A stretch of DNA of 64,000 bases, from assembly GCA_027946365.1 (NCBI GenBank), contig JAPEUQ010000014.1:310001-374000 (forward strand). The letters are read 5' to 3'. The position numbers and the translations under genes are program-made. This stretch comes from Kalmusia sp. IMI 367209 (Eukaryota > Ascomycota > Dothideomycetes > Pleosporales > Didymosphaeriaceae). The stretch's first letter is position 1. Every line of letters begins with the position of its first letter. The notes under the pieces were generated by a model. It was not told the DNA's origin and did not search any database. It saw only the letters and a program-made list of their open reading frames with translations. Shown one piece after another: positions 1 through 11,240 of the stretch.

Positions 1-1635
1 ACGAGAGAACAATGTCGGTATTGGAATCATATAGTCGGGCGGAAAGAGGCTTCGAAACAAAGGATCCATGAGCTCTCGCAGGCCATAAACAGCGTCATGA
101 GGATCGGTGCACTGTGCTTGAAGTGCCAAAATGAGGTAATGAGGTAATGAATACGGGGAACAGTGAAGACGTCTCGACATTACGGAATCGGCTTTCCAGG
201 CCTTGTGACCCCATGTTGTCCATTCTCGCCCTATGGAGCCTTGCGGTGGCAGAATATTTCGCCTCGACTTTGGATCAATGCTTTTTGGATCTGAGCTCTT
301 GACACTTTTCCTTTCCTCTTCAGCCTCTAGTGCATCGATATTAGATGAGTCCGAGATGTATGCCTTGTCGCATGCTGGTTCGGTACAACTATCGAATATC
401 GTAGGATGCCTTTTTCTATGCTCTACCCATTTGTATAGCTTTCCAAAATTTCGATGAAAGGTCAGATTTTGGACATGTGAGCGACCACAATATAGGACTG
501 GATCACGCTTGTTCAGGGTGTATTCTTGGAGAACCCATATTCTGGTCCACCAGCTTCTGCTGCTGACATCGATAAATCCGTCTACTAAGTCTGGACCCGC
601 ATCGTGACACCACTTCAAGAACTCCGGATCAGGCCTATCAGCCTCATGAGCATCGTCGTCATCATCGTGATCATCATGATCATCGCGGCCGTCATCGTGT
701 TCATGTTCGTGATCATGATCATGGCCGTGGTCGTGGTCGTCCTCGCGCACACTAGGCTCCAATATGGGGGATTGTAACAACCGAAACAAAGCGTCCGATG
801 AAGGCGTAGATGCCCCGAGATATACGATGACCCTACTTGCACCAGCGTAGATACGAGCCATAAGCACGACTTGATGACAGCGCTCTTCAACATCCGCTTG
901 GTTGATGCAAATTGAGTCTACCCACAGCATTCTGCTGCAAGAAGAATGTCGCAGTGATGACAAAGCTCCATGTAGATTTGGCGTAATGTGCTGCCTATGG
1001 CCGTTCACATAAATATGATTCCTTTCATGAGATGTCGAGTTCGCACCCCAAGTGTACGAGAGAGCCTCATACTCAAGGCTGATTGAATCTAAATCAGCAG
1101 TGAAGAGGTTTGCTATTAGTTTATCGCTTTCGTGGGCCGCCGGTAGAACTTCTAACAACCGTATTTTTGAAGTCGATTTCGAGATCGGAAGCGGTTGGTA
1201 TAACATCAGGTACCGTCCTAATGTCGTCTGCCTGGTGCGCTTTTCGTCGTGCCTGGAATCGTGATGTCGTGGCACAGCCACTTCGAAAGTCTGCTGATAA
1301 CATTCCTCGAGGAATTCCTGGACTTCGTCGTAGGCATAATTCCGAAGGTCGGGGTATTCTGGAAAGTCAAGATCTGGTAGTTTGATCGATCCAAGGTGTT
1401 CTTCGTCTAGGCTATAGTAGTAGTCCTTGGTTGGTATAATGTAGTCTTGTAATTGAAGCAAACGGGTATGCTGCTGCACCACTCGACAATGCTGCTCCCA
1501 CTGCTCCCACCCCGACCAATTCTCGCGTTCAGGTCCTTGTCTTGGAGGGTGCTCAGGAGGTGGAATGCCTGTTGATAAACTAACGACTCCCGATTCTAGC
1601 TCTGGATCCGAAAGCGCGTCAGCGTCTGAGGACAT
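1..1635 (-). CDS. HET-domain (heterokaryon incompatibility) protein, 3' part beyond the left edge
   Basis: An open frame runs from ATG at 1635 down to base 1 without a stop (545 codons), so the C-terminus lies outside the window. About 180 residues in, the signature HET blocks appear in order: YEALSYTWG, then LWVDSICINQ, then ARIYAGASRVIVYLG, then WWTRIWVLQEY, then DPHDAVYGLRELMD. These define the HET domain, which acts in fungal allorecognition and in programmed death of incompatible fusion cells. The region before it (residues 1-180) is of unknown function. A 36-codon His/Asp/Glu-rich insert (637-744) interrupts the domain between the VIVYLG and WWTRIWVLQEY blocks. No signal peptide or membrane segment is visible, so a cytoplasmic location is likely. 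I am sure of the family; partner and specificity cannot be told. Confidence 0.93.
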   Translation of the reverse strand, partial: MSSDADALSDPELESGVVSLSTGIPPPEHPPRQGPERENWSGWEQWEQHCRVVQQHTRLLQLQDYIIPTKDYYYSLDEEHLGSIKLPDLDFPEYPDLRNYAYDEVQEFLEECYQQTFEVAVPRHHDSRHDEKRTRQTTLGRYLMLYQPLPISKSTSKIRLLEVLPAAHESDKLIANLFTADLDSISLEYEALSYTWGANSTSHERNHIYVNGHRQHITPNLHGALSSLRHSSCSRMLWVDSICINQADVEERCHQVVLMARIYAGASRVIVYLGASTPSSDALFRLLQSPILEPSVREDDHDHGHDHDHEHEHDDGRDDHDDHDDDDDAHEADRPDPEFLKWCHDAGPDLVDGFIDVSSRSWWTRIWVLQEYTLNKRDPVLYCGRSHVQNLTFHRNFGKLYKWVEHRKRHPTIFDSCTEPACDKAYISDSSNIDALEAEEERKSVKSSDPKSIDPKSRRNILPPQGSIGREWTTWGHKAWKADSVMSRRLHCSPYSLPHYLILALQAQCTDPHDAVYGLRELMDPLFRSLFPPDYMIPIPTLFSR

Positions 1636-2125
1636 TGCGTTGAACGATTTTTCTAGTTCGGGTCACGGCAATTCAGATGTAAAAGAATGAATTCGGATCT
1701 CGCAGCCTTAAGCAATTTGCGATGGCCCCAACTACTTCCACCGGCCGTGCTGAGTAAAAAGCAACGACCTCGTATAAGGCTGAGCCCCCTCTCAGACCCC
1801 TGCTCGACTGCTACACAGCCACTTACCAAGACCATACCTAATTGGTCACGACGACGGCGACTAAGGATGTTCGCACCGTGCTTCGCGAAACCTTGTTATT
1901 TCTATGTCTTCTACTCAGGTAGACACAATAGCCAGGAATCTAAATCACCTTGCTAGTATGCGAAACGCAAATGCAACACGTTGGGACAAGGCGTTATACC
2001 AAGAACTACCACCCCACCTCCCTCCAAAGGCCCTTAAGGCTCCAACCGCTATCTTGCCTCCGAATCGTTTCTCGTTTCACCGCGTGTCCCTCTCGTCTAA
2101 GTCACTCCGCAGAGTTGTACGGTTC
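1636..2125. other. Intergenic spacer, putative HET promoter
   Basis: This spacer holds the 5' flank of the HET gene and the 3' flank of the lysine-rich secreted protein gene. Short open frames on the plus strand lie partly antisense to the next gene and resemble no protein I know. I see no RNA gene or repeat. Confidence 0.5.
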
Positions 2126-3312
2126 CTATCCGGAATCATCAATCGCCAAGGTCTCCAACTCAATATCCACCAAAGGATTCTGGCCCTTTTTGAGTTTAGT
2201 GACATTCTTGACCTTCAACGCATGCGTGCGGCCTGTCATCAAGTCAGTCTTGCAGCCATGGATGGAACAAACACAGCCAGCTCCAAGCAGGCCGCACTTA
2301 CAGTTATTGTAAACAACATCATACGTAGTGTCCTTCTCAAGAATAGCTTTACCTATAAGTCCATCAGTATCATAAAAGCCTCCATTGCAAGCAGAGCCGC
2401 GACTCCAATGGCCTAACTCACCAATCTCAACAAACTTGTCCGGCACCGCAAACTCCGGATCCGCGCCCCCCTCGAAGAGAAACTGGCCCTTGGGCCACTT
2501 CTTCAGCGTCTCCTTGCACTGATACACCTCCTTGATGCCTCTATGCTTGCACTTGGCGCCATGCAGCTTCCTGCACCTCTGCTTGGCCCTCGCCTTCCAG
2601 TTCGTAGGTATGCTCTGGGGCAGCGGCTTGATCAGCTCGGAGGACGTGGCCACGAAGTCGAGGGAGCCGTCGGCGGGGTTGGTGCGCCTCTTCACGGTGC
2701 CGACGATCAGCTGCTGGTGGTTTTTGGGGCCTGGGTTTGACTTGAAGCGGAGTAGGTAGGCTTGGCCCATTTCGAGCTTGTATCCCTTCTTTTTGGCGGC
2801 CCGCTCGGCTACCTTGTAGTTGCGCGTTTTCTTCACTTTTTGCTTGCACTGCCGCGAGTTGGTTTTGCCGGCTCGCGCTTGGAGATTGCCGTCTTTGCCC
2901 TTGGTTGCCTTGCAAGCGTTCTGTTTGGGCGTCTTGCCCTTCTTGCCCTTCGGTTTCTTATTCTTCTTAGTGCTAGTAGCGGGTGTTTGGGTTAGCGTTC
3001 CGTCTACTATTTCGATCCATGTACTCACGTCGGGGTCTTCTTCTTCCTCTGGGGCCTCTTGCGCGCAGGTCTCTTCCTGCGGGCACGACTTCCCCTAACC
3101 CTTCTCTTCTCCAGACCTTGCTCTCCAACAGCCCCTAAGTCTCTAGCCTGCACATGGCCATCACCGTTATGCTCTCCCGGAAGCAACCCCTTGATATACT
3201 CAAGAGGGCCCTCAAGGAAGCCAGCGACACCGCCCGACTCCGCAACAGGAGCAGAAACGGTATACAAAACCAGCAGGCCGAGCAGAAAGAAAGCGACTTT
3301 CGGAGCGCGCAT
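2126..3312 (-). CDS. Secreted lysine- and cysteine-containing protein, unknown function (frame break)
   Basis: Translation from ATG at 3312 starts with a clear signal peptide (MRAPKVAFFLLGLLVLYTVS). It continues about 75 codons, changes frame, and then runs open to the stop at 2126-2128. The joint lies at a C4 run (3092-3095). One extra base there would join LEKRRVRG to KSCPQEETCAQEAPEEEED without an intron. I looked for an intron and found no good donor. The mature protein has an acidic linker, a strongly basic stretch rich in KK/GKK, and a C-terminal part of about 150 residues with several cysteines (CNGG, NNCKCG, GCVCSIHGCK). I do not recognise the family. Secretion is supported by the signal peptide. 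An effector or cell-wall role is only a guess. The frame break may be a sequencing error. Confidence 0.6.
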
Positions 3313-4521
3313 GCTGGGCTGAAAAGGAGGAGGCTACGAAAAATATAAAAAAACGCAGTGAACGGTGAAGGCACAGCCTTCGAAGAAAATAACAGTAAGG
3401 AGTGTGTTAGCTAGATGTTGAATGAGCGTACAAGTCAGTTTAGAAAAAAGAAATGTTTAAATCTCAAATCTCGCACAGCAGAGGCGCCATACGGCAGGCA
3501 AAGCACGCCGCTGGATTTGCAATTTCCTTATACCACTTCCAAGAGCCCCCCTCCATCCTCTGGTTCCGGACATGAAGGTCCGCCAATCTGCATGGCCTGC
3601 AGCCTATCCGCTGTGCTCGCGCGAGATCCTGTATCAAATGTCTGAGGAGACGATGCATTCGTTGCGGTGACCTCATAAGAGCAGCGAACGCTGGCCTTTC
3701 CAAGATCAACAAACACAACGACATGAAAAGCATTCCCGGCAATTTTGCTCAATATCTCGTCAGTTTTTCGAGTCATGAGTGAGCGATCGTCAAAGGTGGG
3801 ACACTGCCGTGTCGCGCGAGATGATCGGGATGAGCATGTTTATCTGCGTCTCGGGCCTGGGCGGATTTACGCCTTGGACCCCACACTTTTGTCCGACAGC
3901 TGCAGTGTGCCTCCGCCTCCGAGACGTCCGATAATTCTAAGGAATGATATTTAGGAGGGCCAAGGTGATGCTTCGACATGCGACGGAAAAGATTGGAGCA
4001 GGAGGCTTAGCATTGCGATGATACTAGGCGGAACGTGTGGATCATGCTTGATCCCGGCGTCAGCATGACCTTATACACACTTTTCTCTGAGGAAACCGCT
4101 CTGTTAGTCAGATGTTTATCGATGACTTGGGATCCTTGTTTTGAACGTTCGAACATCATAATATTACCTATAACAGCTCTTCCCCCGCGTCTCCCACGTC
4201 CCACCCCCATCCAACACGACAAACGCCCACACATGCAATGTTTATACCATCCCACACGCCATGCGTGTAGATATCAGAAAGGATAAAGCTCTTCGTAGAA
4301 CAACAACATGCTAATATCCTAAAGGGTGCTCTGAACCACGCGGTATAGTCTCCAATATTCCAATATAGAAGCCCGAAAACAACAGACGAGCCTTACACGC
4401 ACGCTATGCTTCCAAAGTTCGCAAAGCCAAAACAAACAGCGCCTTGGACGATGCGTAAAATAAATACAACAGCAACGGTGTATCACGAAATAATTCCCAA
4501 ACCTCCATTCGCGCAGCCAAA
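3313..4521. other. Intergenic region with one weak small-ORF candidate
   Basis: About 1.2 kb separates the secreted-protein gene from the 3' end of the formin gene. The only frame with ordinary protein-like composition is an 82-codon ORF on the minus strand at 3528-3776, listed separately. The rest looks non-coding on both strands. Confidence 0.45.
3528..3776 (-). CDS. Possible small hypothetical protein (82 aa)
   Basis: The ORF opens with ATG at 3776 and reads MTRKTDEILSKIAGNAFHVV, followed by a soluble, mixed-composition peptide of 82 residues. No motif, signal peptide or membrane segment is visible. Its ATG overlaps the stop of another short ORF upstream on the same strand. It could equally be chance; nothing beyond composition supports it. 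Confidence 0.2.
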   Translation of the reverse strand: MTRKTDEILSKIAGNAFHVVVFVDLGKASVRCSYEVTATNASSPQTFDTGSRASTADRLQAMQIGGPSCPEPEDGGGLLEVV

Positions 4522-7500
4522 CTACGACTCCGGCGGCGGCGTGGGTAATTTCCTATCATCCCTCTTCTGCTCTGGTGACGGAGGGCTGACGATGGTGATC
4601 GGAGTCGGCGGTCCGTCCTCCGACCCATCGCCCGATACAACACTGCCTCTTCTTATAGGATCCTCCCCTTCTTCGGGTATCGTGGTGGGACTCATAAGTC
4701 CAGCATCTTCGCTCCTGACACTGCTTGCGGTGCTGGCCTGCTGTCTTCTTCTCCGTCGTCTTTCTCTTTCGCTATCTGCGTTTTCTCTTCTGCGGCGAAT
4801 GACTAAAGAGCCATCTTTACTAATGGAAGATCCGCCTTGCAAACCTTCCAACATAGCGGCGGCGCGATCTGCGACGTCGGCGCCTGCGGTTTCGGTGGGG
4901 CTCACGACGCTGGCGCTTTGCGTGCTTTCGCCGCCCTCGCTGGTGGGACTGAGCATGCCCTTCCCAGCATCACTTTCCTCTTCCTCCTCCATGTTGACAC
5001 CGATTTCGGGCATTTGTTGGCCACTAGCGACGCGTACTTGATGTCGGTCCTTGAGACGGGCACGCCGTCTACGGTCACGCTGATCTCTTGCTTCAGGCTT
5101 TGCATCGCGCAGCTTCTTGAGTAGGTCGTCCATGGCACCGGTGTTGGCAGGCGATCTCGGTGCATCTGAAGCATCGGACAGGGCAGTGGAGGATAGTGGG
5201 TTGGGTGCTGCAGCTTTGCGGCGAATGTTTGCTTCGTTGCGACGATGGAGGTCTTCCAATTGCTGGTTCTTTTCTCGAGATTTCTGAAGCACAAATTAAT
5301 ATCTCAACTATCACTAGGCATGAATATAGTGCTCACCTTCCACTCCATGACGAAGTTGGCCAGCTTCGCAAAAAAGTCGCGCCTGGCACTGTCGTCTTGT
5401 GGATCTTCGCCGTAGAAAGCCATGATGTCGTCGTACATCTTCTGCATATCCTCCAAGAAGACTTGAAGTTGTTCTGCTTTTCGCCGAGCCTCTTTCATGT
5501 GTCTTTGCACCACAATAGCGACCTTATCATCGGGATGGAATTTGGTGGGGTCAGATAGGTTACCCGAATCCAGCGACATCTGGATATTCTTGATGTTGTC
5601 AATGTACTTCTTCGCATCCGTCTGTAGTTGCTCGACGTTGATCTTCTGAGCAGTGATAACGCCACTGATTTCATCAGTGAAGTCCTCCCAGCCAGGATAT
5701 TGATTTCGGACAATGCGTTCGACGAGGTCAGCAAAGGTCGACTCGTTCTTGTCGTCCTTCAACATGCCTAATCTCGACAAGGTCGACAATTTGAAGCCAG
5801 TTGCTTGCTTGTTCGCATCGTTCATGTAATTACCGATATCGAGAATAAGCCCCAAGACACTGATCAGGCTGGATGAACTCCTCAGACTGTCTGCTACTCG
5901 CGAAACCTCAAGAAGTTTATTCGAGATCTCGTCGTACTCGATTTCGTAAGTGCGAGTGAGAGAGAGTGCCCGCATCCTGCTCTTCCAGTAATGATGCAGT
6001 TCGTAGGCGGTGTACAGATAGATCTGGTCCTCTCGAGTAAGGTCGTCCGGATTTTGCTCACGCTTACTTTCGCTAGCATTCGGTCCAGTCCAGTCCTTCG
6101 AGTAGGGCGCCATAAGCTTCGCTACGTTGTCAGGTACATCGCAAAGATCATTCTTTTGCAGAAACTCCATGACCACAGGGTCATCCAGAATTTTCGTGTC
6201 GCAGTGGATAACCATGTTTGTGACATCCTCAGCTGAATACTGCGAGAATTTGGCCATGCTGATCTGGAAGGTATGCATCAAGTCGCGTGAAATAATCTGT
6301 TTCTTCTCGTCCTTCTTCGCCGATTTCTTGCCGATAGCCTTGATCTCCTTTGCCAAGAAGAGCTTCTCGACCTCGTCCAGCACGCCTTTCTTTGAGAGTT
6401 CCCGATACTTCTCTTCTTTTTCTTCCGAAGTCAAGCCATGAGTAGCCCATACGGTCGACTGAGGCGCATCAACCTTATCCCAATGAAGGGCTTTGAGCTT
6501 CTTCTTGGGTCGCGGCCCTGTCAAGTGCATCGCAGGAGCTCCATTGAAGGCTGTTCTAGGCATAAACCCAGGCCGTTTGGCGCCGGGCATAGGCGGAGGT
6601 GGTGGCGGCGGAGGCATGCTCCCATCGATCTGACCAGGCATAGGAGGGGGTGGAGGAATACCGGGAGCAGCAGGGAAGCCAAGCGAACCTGGAGGAGGAG
6701 GGGAGGTGGAGGTGGAGGTGGAGGCATACCAGCATTGGTGCCGGGCATGGGCGGAGGCGGGGATGTTGGCAGGAAATCCAAGCTGACCAGGAGGTGGTGG
6801 TGGCGGCGGCGGAGGGGGAGGCATTGAAGCTTTCGGTGCCTCGCTTTGGGCTTCAGACTGTCCTGACATCTCAACGTCTGTTGTAGGTCCATTTTCGCCT
6901 TCATTCGCTTCCGAGTCGCCATATGGCTTGATCTTTGCCGCAATTTCGTCGAGAAGACCGCTAGGAGCACGAGCATTACTGAGTTTAGGCTTGTGCATCT
7001 GAATGAGTCGGGGTTTCTCGATGACGGCATCTTCGTCGTCCTCTTCTAGCACATCCAGCATCGCTTCGTCATCGTCAACGGCGCCTCCAATAGGTTTTCT
7101 TCGTACGATTCCGCTCTTCGCTCTTGCCATGCCCAGATTGCTAGTATCTACGCCGCCAAAGTCTTCGTCGACCTGGCCTTCCATTCTTTCTCTGAGCTCC
7201 CTGAGCTTCTCACTTGGTTGTAATTGACCAAGAGATTTGCCTTCCAAGGTGGCCTGCGTCTTTGCTCGCTGCAGCTGAATCTCAAGTCGGTTCATTAACC
7301 TCTCACGATCCAAGATGCCTTGCATTTGCGCTGGATCATTATTACCGAGACCGGGTTGTCCACCCTTCTTAGCTGCTGACGCCGCGACGTCTTGAGCATC
7401 CCTAAGCATCAAGTACAGCTCACGCGTTTCGAGTTCATTTCGCTGCAGCTCTTGCGCTCGTATTCTCGAAATTTCAGCCAGTTCAGCCTTCATCTGTTCG

Positions 7501-9838
7501 ATTTGCCTTCCCCGTACGGCGATGATATTTTCTTGTTCTGCAAGCTGCTTCTGCAACTTCTGGACCAAACCATCCGCACCCAACTCAAGCTGAGCTTTCG
7601 CCTCGTCGCGTTCAGCAATGGCAGAGTCGGCGATTTGGCGAGCTTCGATGGCCTCGTCTCGCACTTGTCGGGCTTCCGAATCAGTATAAAGCTTGTCGAG
7701 CAAAGACTGCACAGTAAAGTTCAAGCTTTGCTTCAAATCCATGTCCGGAAGACGACGATCCATTGCAACGTAGCTAAGCATGGCATCCACAAGCTGGAAC
7801 ATCTTCAGACGGTCTTCGCCGTCGGTATCACGGATGATCAACAGATGCTGCATCAGTGATACATAATAGTCTTGTGCCCGAGTGTTGACAATCTTGCTCT
7901 GTATCGCATCTGCGATCTGAATTGGATCGTTCAGATCTTTGACTTCGCCCTCCACGCTGTCCACCATGGAATTGTTCTCGCGCTCGAGATAATCTTCATA
8001 GTCGACGGCCTCGTTGGTCATGTACCGTTCAATTTGCTTGTCAATCACATCGTATTGAAAGCCTTCCATCTTCTTGAAGATGCGCTTGAGGCCGCATCCC
8101 GTGAACTGTGCTCGGATATGCATTCTTAGCTGCAAATCCCGCTCTGGGGCGTCCACAACCATATTGACGAGGAAAAGTGTAGCGATTGCATATTCCATCA
8201 GCAGATTCTCCACGCCGATACCTCCACTACGGACCTCTTCTGAGGCGCCCACCATCGAGCCCATCTTCCCGCGTCCGTCGACCGTGACTTCTACGATACG
8301 CATCCAAGCGTCGAAGCGGCCATTTTCCCCATATTGCACCTTGAGAGCATCGAGAGCCTGCAGAACCTTCTCGTGGCCAGCGCCGCCTCCAAAATGGCAC
8401 AAGAATGTCAGGACATCCGAGACGACCTTTCGAGTATTCAACCGCGAAGAAATGAGCGATCCGGCCAGCGCTTGGATGATTGATGGGTGGTTCAGCGCGT
8501 TGTCTGCACCGTACTTGTTGTTCATCAATGCTTTCAAACATTTGATAATCTCGTACTCGCGCTCCGTGTCGTTTTCCGCCTTATTTAGAAGGGAATTCGG
8601 AGGAGGCGCTGGGCCTTGCCCTTTCCTGCGGTTGATTTTGGCCAGCACATTCGTGAGCGCAATCTGACCTTGTGCCTCAATGAAGCCTCGCACCCAGGCA
8701 ATGGGTTGTGTTCGCAGGCTGATTTCCAAACTTGACATTTGCTTCAAAGTGATTGAGTTGTCCATAACCTTCTTCACGTACCATTCTGGTGAGCCCTCCT
8801 CTTCAGCTCTTGCTAATATGTCAGGATTTGCGCCTCCTATGTACGTATTCCGCTGCGTCTGCCTCTTCCTTTCCTCGTGCTTGAACTCAGCCAGCTTGTC
8901 CTGATGCACCAACGTCCACTTCTTATCTATCTTGTAGGCCTCCATCTGCCGCCGCGCCTGCTCCGGTAAACTCTTCCACCCCCTTTTGACCATTAAATTC
9001 ATGAATTCCTGCTCCACCACATGATCCGGCGGTCTTTGTATAGAAGACCCGTTCTGTCCAAAGGATGAGGTCGACGAAAAAGCAGAGGGGTGGTTCGAAT
9101 GTAGTAAATGGCGGTGCGAATCGCGCGGCGTAGAGACGGCGGTGGGGAGGAGACTGCCGGCATCGAGGCCGATGGAGGAGAATGTGGTCTGAGACTGGCT
9201 CTGCGGGTAGTAGACGTTCGACGTGCGTGACTTGGAATCATTAGAGTAGACGCTCGCCTGGTCCGATGACGCGCGCGTATTTGCGGAGGAGTCAGTCCCC
9301 GCATACGAAGTGTAGCCGTTGCTGCCCCGTCCGGAGCCCCATTGCTGCATCGACACGCCTCTGTCGCCCGGCTGGCTCGATGCAATGGTAGTGCCCACGG
9401 CGTGGGCGGGTGGGCGCGGTGGACCAGCATTCGCATAGCCATTCTGGGGCATCTTGGACGGGTCGAAGACAGGGTACTGATGAAAGTCGGCGCCGCCCTT
9501 GTCCAGGTGGTGTGGCTGCGGTGCGCCGTATCTCTCGTCGCCCGGGCGCGGGGCTCCTGTCGTCTGGTCGTAGTAGATGGACGAGTAGACGCCGGCTTGC
9601 ATATAGCCAGGCCTTGCTCCGGGCCGAGAGACAGCGGGCGATCTACAGAGGCTACGGAGCTGGAGTGTCGGTGCGAGTGTCGTGAGGCCTGTGAGCCGTG
9701 GGCGCTCCCAGGCGGGCTCTGTGTGGAAAGGTGGGTTTCATTGCTGGGCTTGTCCTTATCCTTGTGTAGGCGGCGGCCAAAGAACTTGCCTGCGGACGAC
9801 TGTCTCCCCTTGCTGTCCTGCGACGTGCCGGGCGGCAT
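4522..9838 (-). CDS. sepA: Formin, SepA/Bni1 type (actin nucleator)
   Basis: This is a diaphanous-related formin of about 1,760 residues, which nucleates and elongates actin cables at hyphal tips and septa. The order is typical. A disordered N-terminus starts MPPGTSQDSKGRQSSAGKFF (ATG at 9838). Next come the GTPase-binding and FH3 region (from EFMNLMVKRGWKSLPEQARR), a coiled coil (about 7200-7700), a polyproline FH1 (about 6590-6830) and FH2 (from about 6550 down to 5340). The tail carries a DAD-like autoinhibitory motif, MDDLLKKLRDA followed by a basic RRRRAR cluster (about 5050-5130). One intron (5284-5336) is placed by a GTGAGC donor and a TTCAG acceptor and keeps the frame. Two places look like indels: near 9607 the N-terminal frame shifts to the main frame, and two compensating shifts (6759-6762 and 6700-6703) scramble about 20 residues of FH1. 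Identity is secure. Confidence 0.95.
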
Positions 9839-10622
9839 CGTCTATGCGTCGCTATGCGGAGCGTGGCAGTATTTCCTGGTGCTGCCACCTGCTTGGTGCT
9901 CTCGTCGTGTGTGCCCGCGCTGGGCTGGGAGGGCCGTCGACAGCCAGCGTACCCAGGGCGGCCGAAACGTTGGTGTGTGGGGGGGCGGAGGGGGCAGAGA
10001 GCGCTCGAATGCTGCGTCGAGCAGTCAGCGTGTCGTGGGCTGCGATGCGGGCTGCGAATGCGGGTCGCTGTTGCGGTCGGGGAACTCCAACGACGGTGCC
10101 GAGTCTAGCGGTCGGCTGGCGACGGTGGGCGCGCGTTCACGGGCTCAGCGGCCTCTGAGGTACGGGAGTGGTGAGCCGCCCTCGCGCAGCGTTCAGGGCA
10201 GTCAATTATGCAGGAACCGGCGCTCTCGCACAGCAGCGTTGCATCCTCGCAGGCTTCGTGGGCGGGCCGTCTGCTCCCAGATCAGTGTTTCCGCATTGGG
10301 CTATGATACGGCCCCTGAGACATGCTTGGATCGCCCCCTGGCCCAGCTGTGGCGTCGCGCTTCGGCCTCCTGCGCCGGCTGCACATGGCGTCCTCAAGTC
10401 TGTTTGGACCTCACCTCTGCGCACACTAAGATCCGGAGGCAGCTGGGGAACGTCCGACAGGTGACAGTCGTGCAGCCTGCAGGTGCCAAACCCGATCTCA
10501 TGCAAACACGCACAGCAGCGTGCTCATACATACCGCCTACATACAGCCCCTAACGCCCCGCTGTGGACACAGCTCCCGCCGCGACAGCTGGAGCAACAGC
10601 ATCCTCCACTGCCCAACAAGCC
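9839..10622. promoter_or_regulatory. Shared divergent promoter region of formin and small membrane protein
   Basis: The formin gene (minus) and the small membrane protein gene (plus) diverge from this 784-bp, GC-rich spacer, so it must hold both promoters. It contains a purine-rich GGGGGGG tract near 9980. Long overlapping open frames on the plus strand here follow from high GC and lack protein character. No TATA box is evident. Confidence 0.5.
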
Positions 10623-11240
10623 ATGGCGGGCTTCACACACTTAGTAAAGGTGAGTGACCGGACAGCTGAACCCTCTGCGCTCCCTACTTTTCCACCGACG
10701 CTGGTTCGCCATGATCCGAGTGGGCCGTTGCAGTCCGAGAACTACCCAGCTGAAGCATGCTGACACGGTTGCCAGAGCCTCTTCATACCGCTCTTCCTCG
10801 CCGCCATCCTCTACGTAGCCGTCGCCTACGCCATCATCCCCTTCGTGCGCCGCCACCGCAGTCGCTACAGCCAGTACCTCCCCATGTCCGCGGGCGTCGT
10901 CGAGAGCACCGCCTCATGGCGGACGAGGATCACCGATGCGCTGTCCAACCTCTTTGTCCCCTCGGGCTGGGCCCGACGAAGACAGATGGTGGTAGACGGT
11001 AGCGGAGGAGAGCACAACGAAGACGATCTGTTTGACGACGAGGACGGCGAGGGCATGGTGGGGTTCGACCCTATAGACGAGCGAAGGAGGGAGGCGCTGG
11101 AGCAGCGGAGAAGCATGATGGATGAGCGGAGACTGAGCCGCGAACTCGAGGAGGGATTCAAGGACGAGAGCGACGATGAGCACGAGGACGAACGCCGGCG
11201 GTCTCTGTCACGGTCACGGACTTCTGAAGGAATATATTGA
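10623..11240 (+). CDS. Small single-pass membrane protein, 163 aa
   Basis: The first exon is only nine codons (MAGFTHLVK), starting at ATG 10623 in a CCATGG context. An intron (10650-10775, GTGAGT donor, CTGAC branch site, CCAG acceptor) joins it in phase to SLFIPLFLAAILYVAVAYAI, a clear transmembrane helix. The rest is a positively charged juxtamembrane segment (RRHRSRYSQY) and a long charged tail, acidic (HNEDDLFDDEDGEG) and then rich in Arg, Glu and Ser. Exons sum to 492 nt including the stop. By the positive-inside rule, the charged tail should face the cytoplasm. I do not recognise a named family. A GTG at 10563 would extend the frame, but eukaryotic initiation favours the ATG. Confidence 0.75.

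Noticed and set aside
615..893. 92-codon minus-strand frame with Met/Thr repeats
   Set aside because: It is the out-of-frame reading of the His/Asp repeat inside the HET gene.
2660..3060. Possible intron joining the two frames of the secreted lysine-rich protein
   Set aside because: Candidate GT donors (for example GTGCAG and GTTGGA) are poor and no branch site is seen; one missing base in the C4 run explains the junction better.
4406..5041. 211-codon plus-strand open frame
   Set aside because: It is antisense to the formin tail, which has a secure splice junction and a DAD-like motif.
9342..10553. 403-codon plus-strand open frame
   Set aside because: It is antisense to the formin N-terminus and crosses its promoter; composition is Arg/Ser/Cys-rich without any motif, as expected from high GC on the opposite strand of a coding exon.
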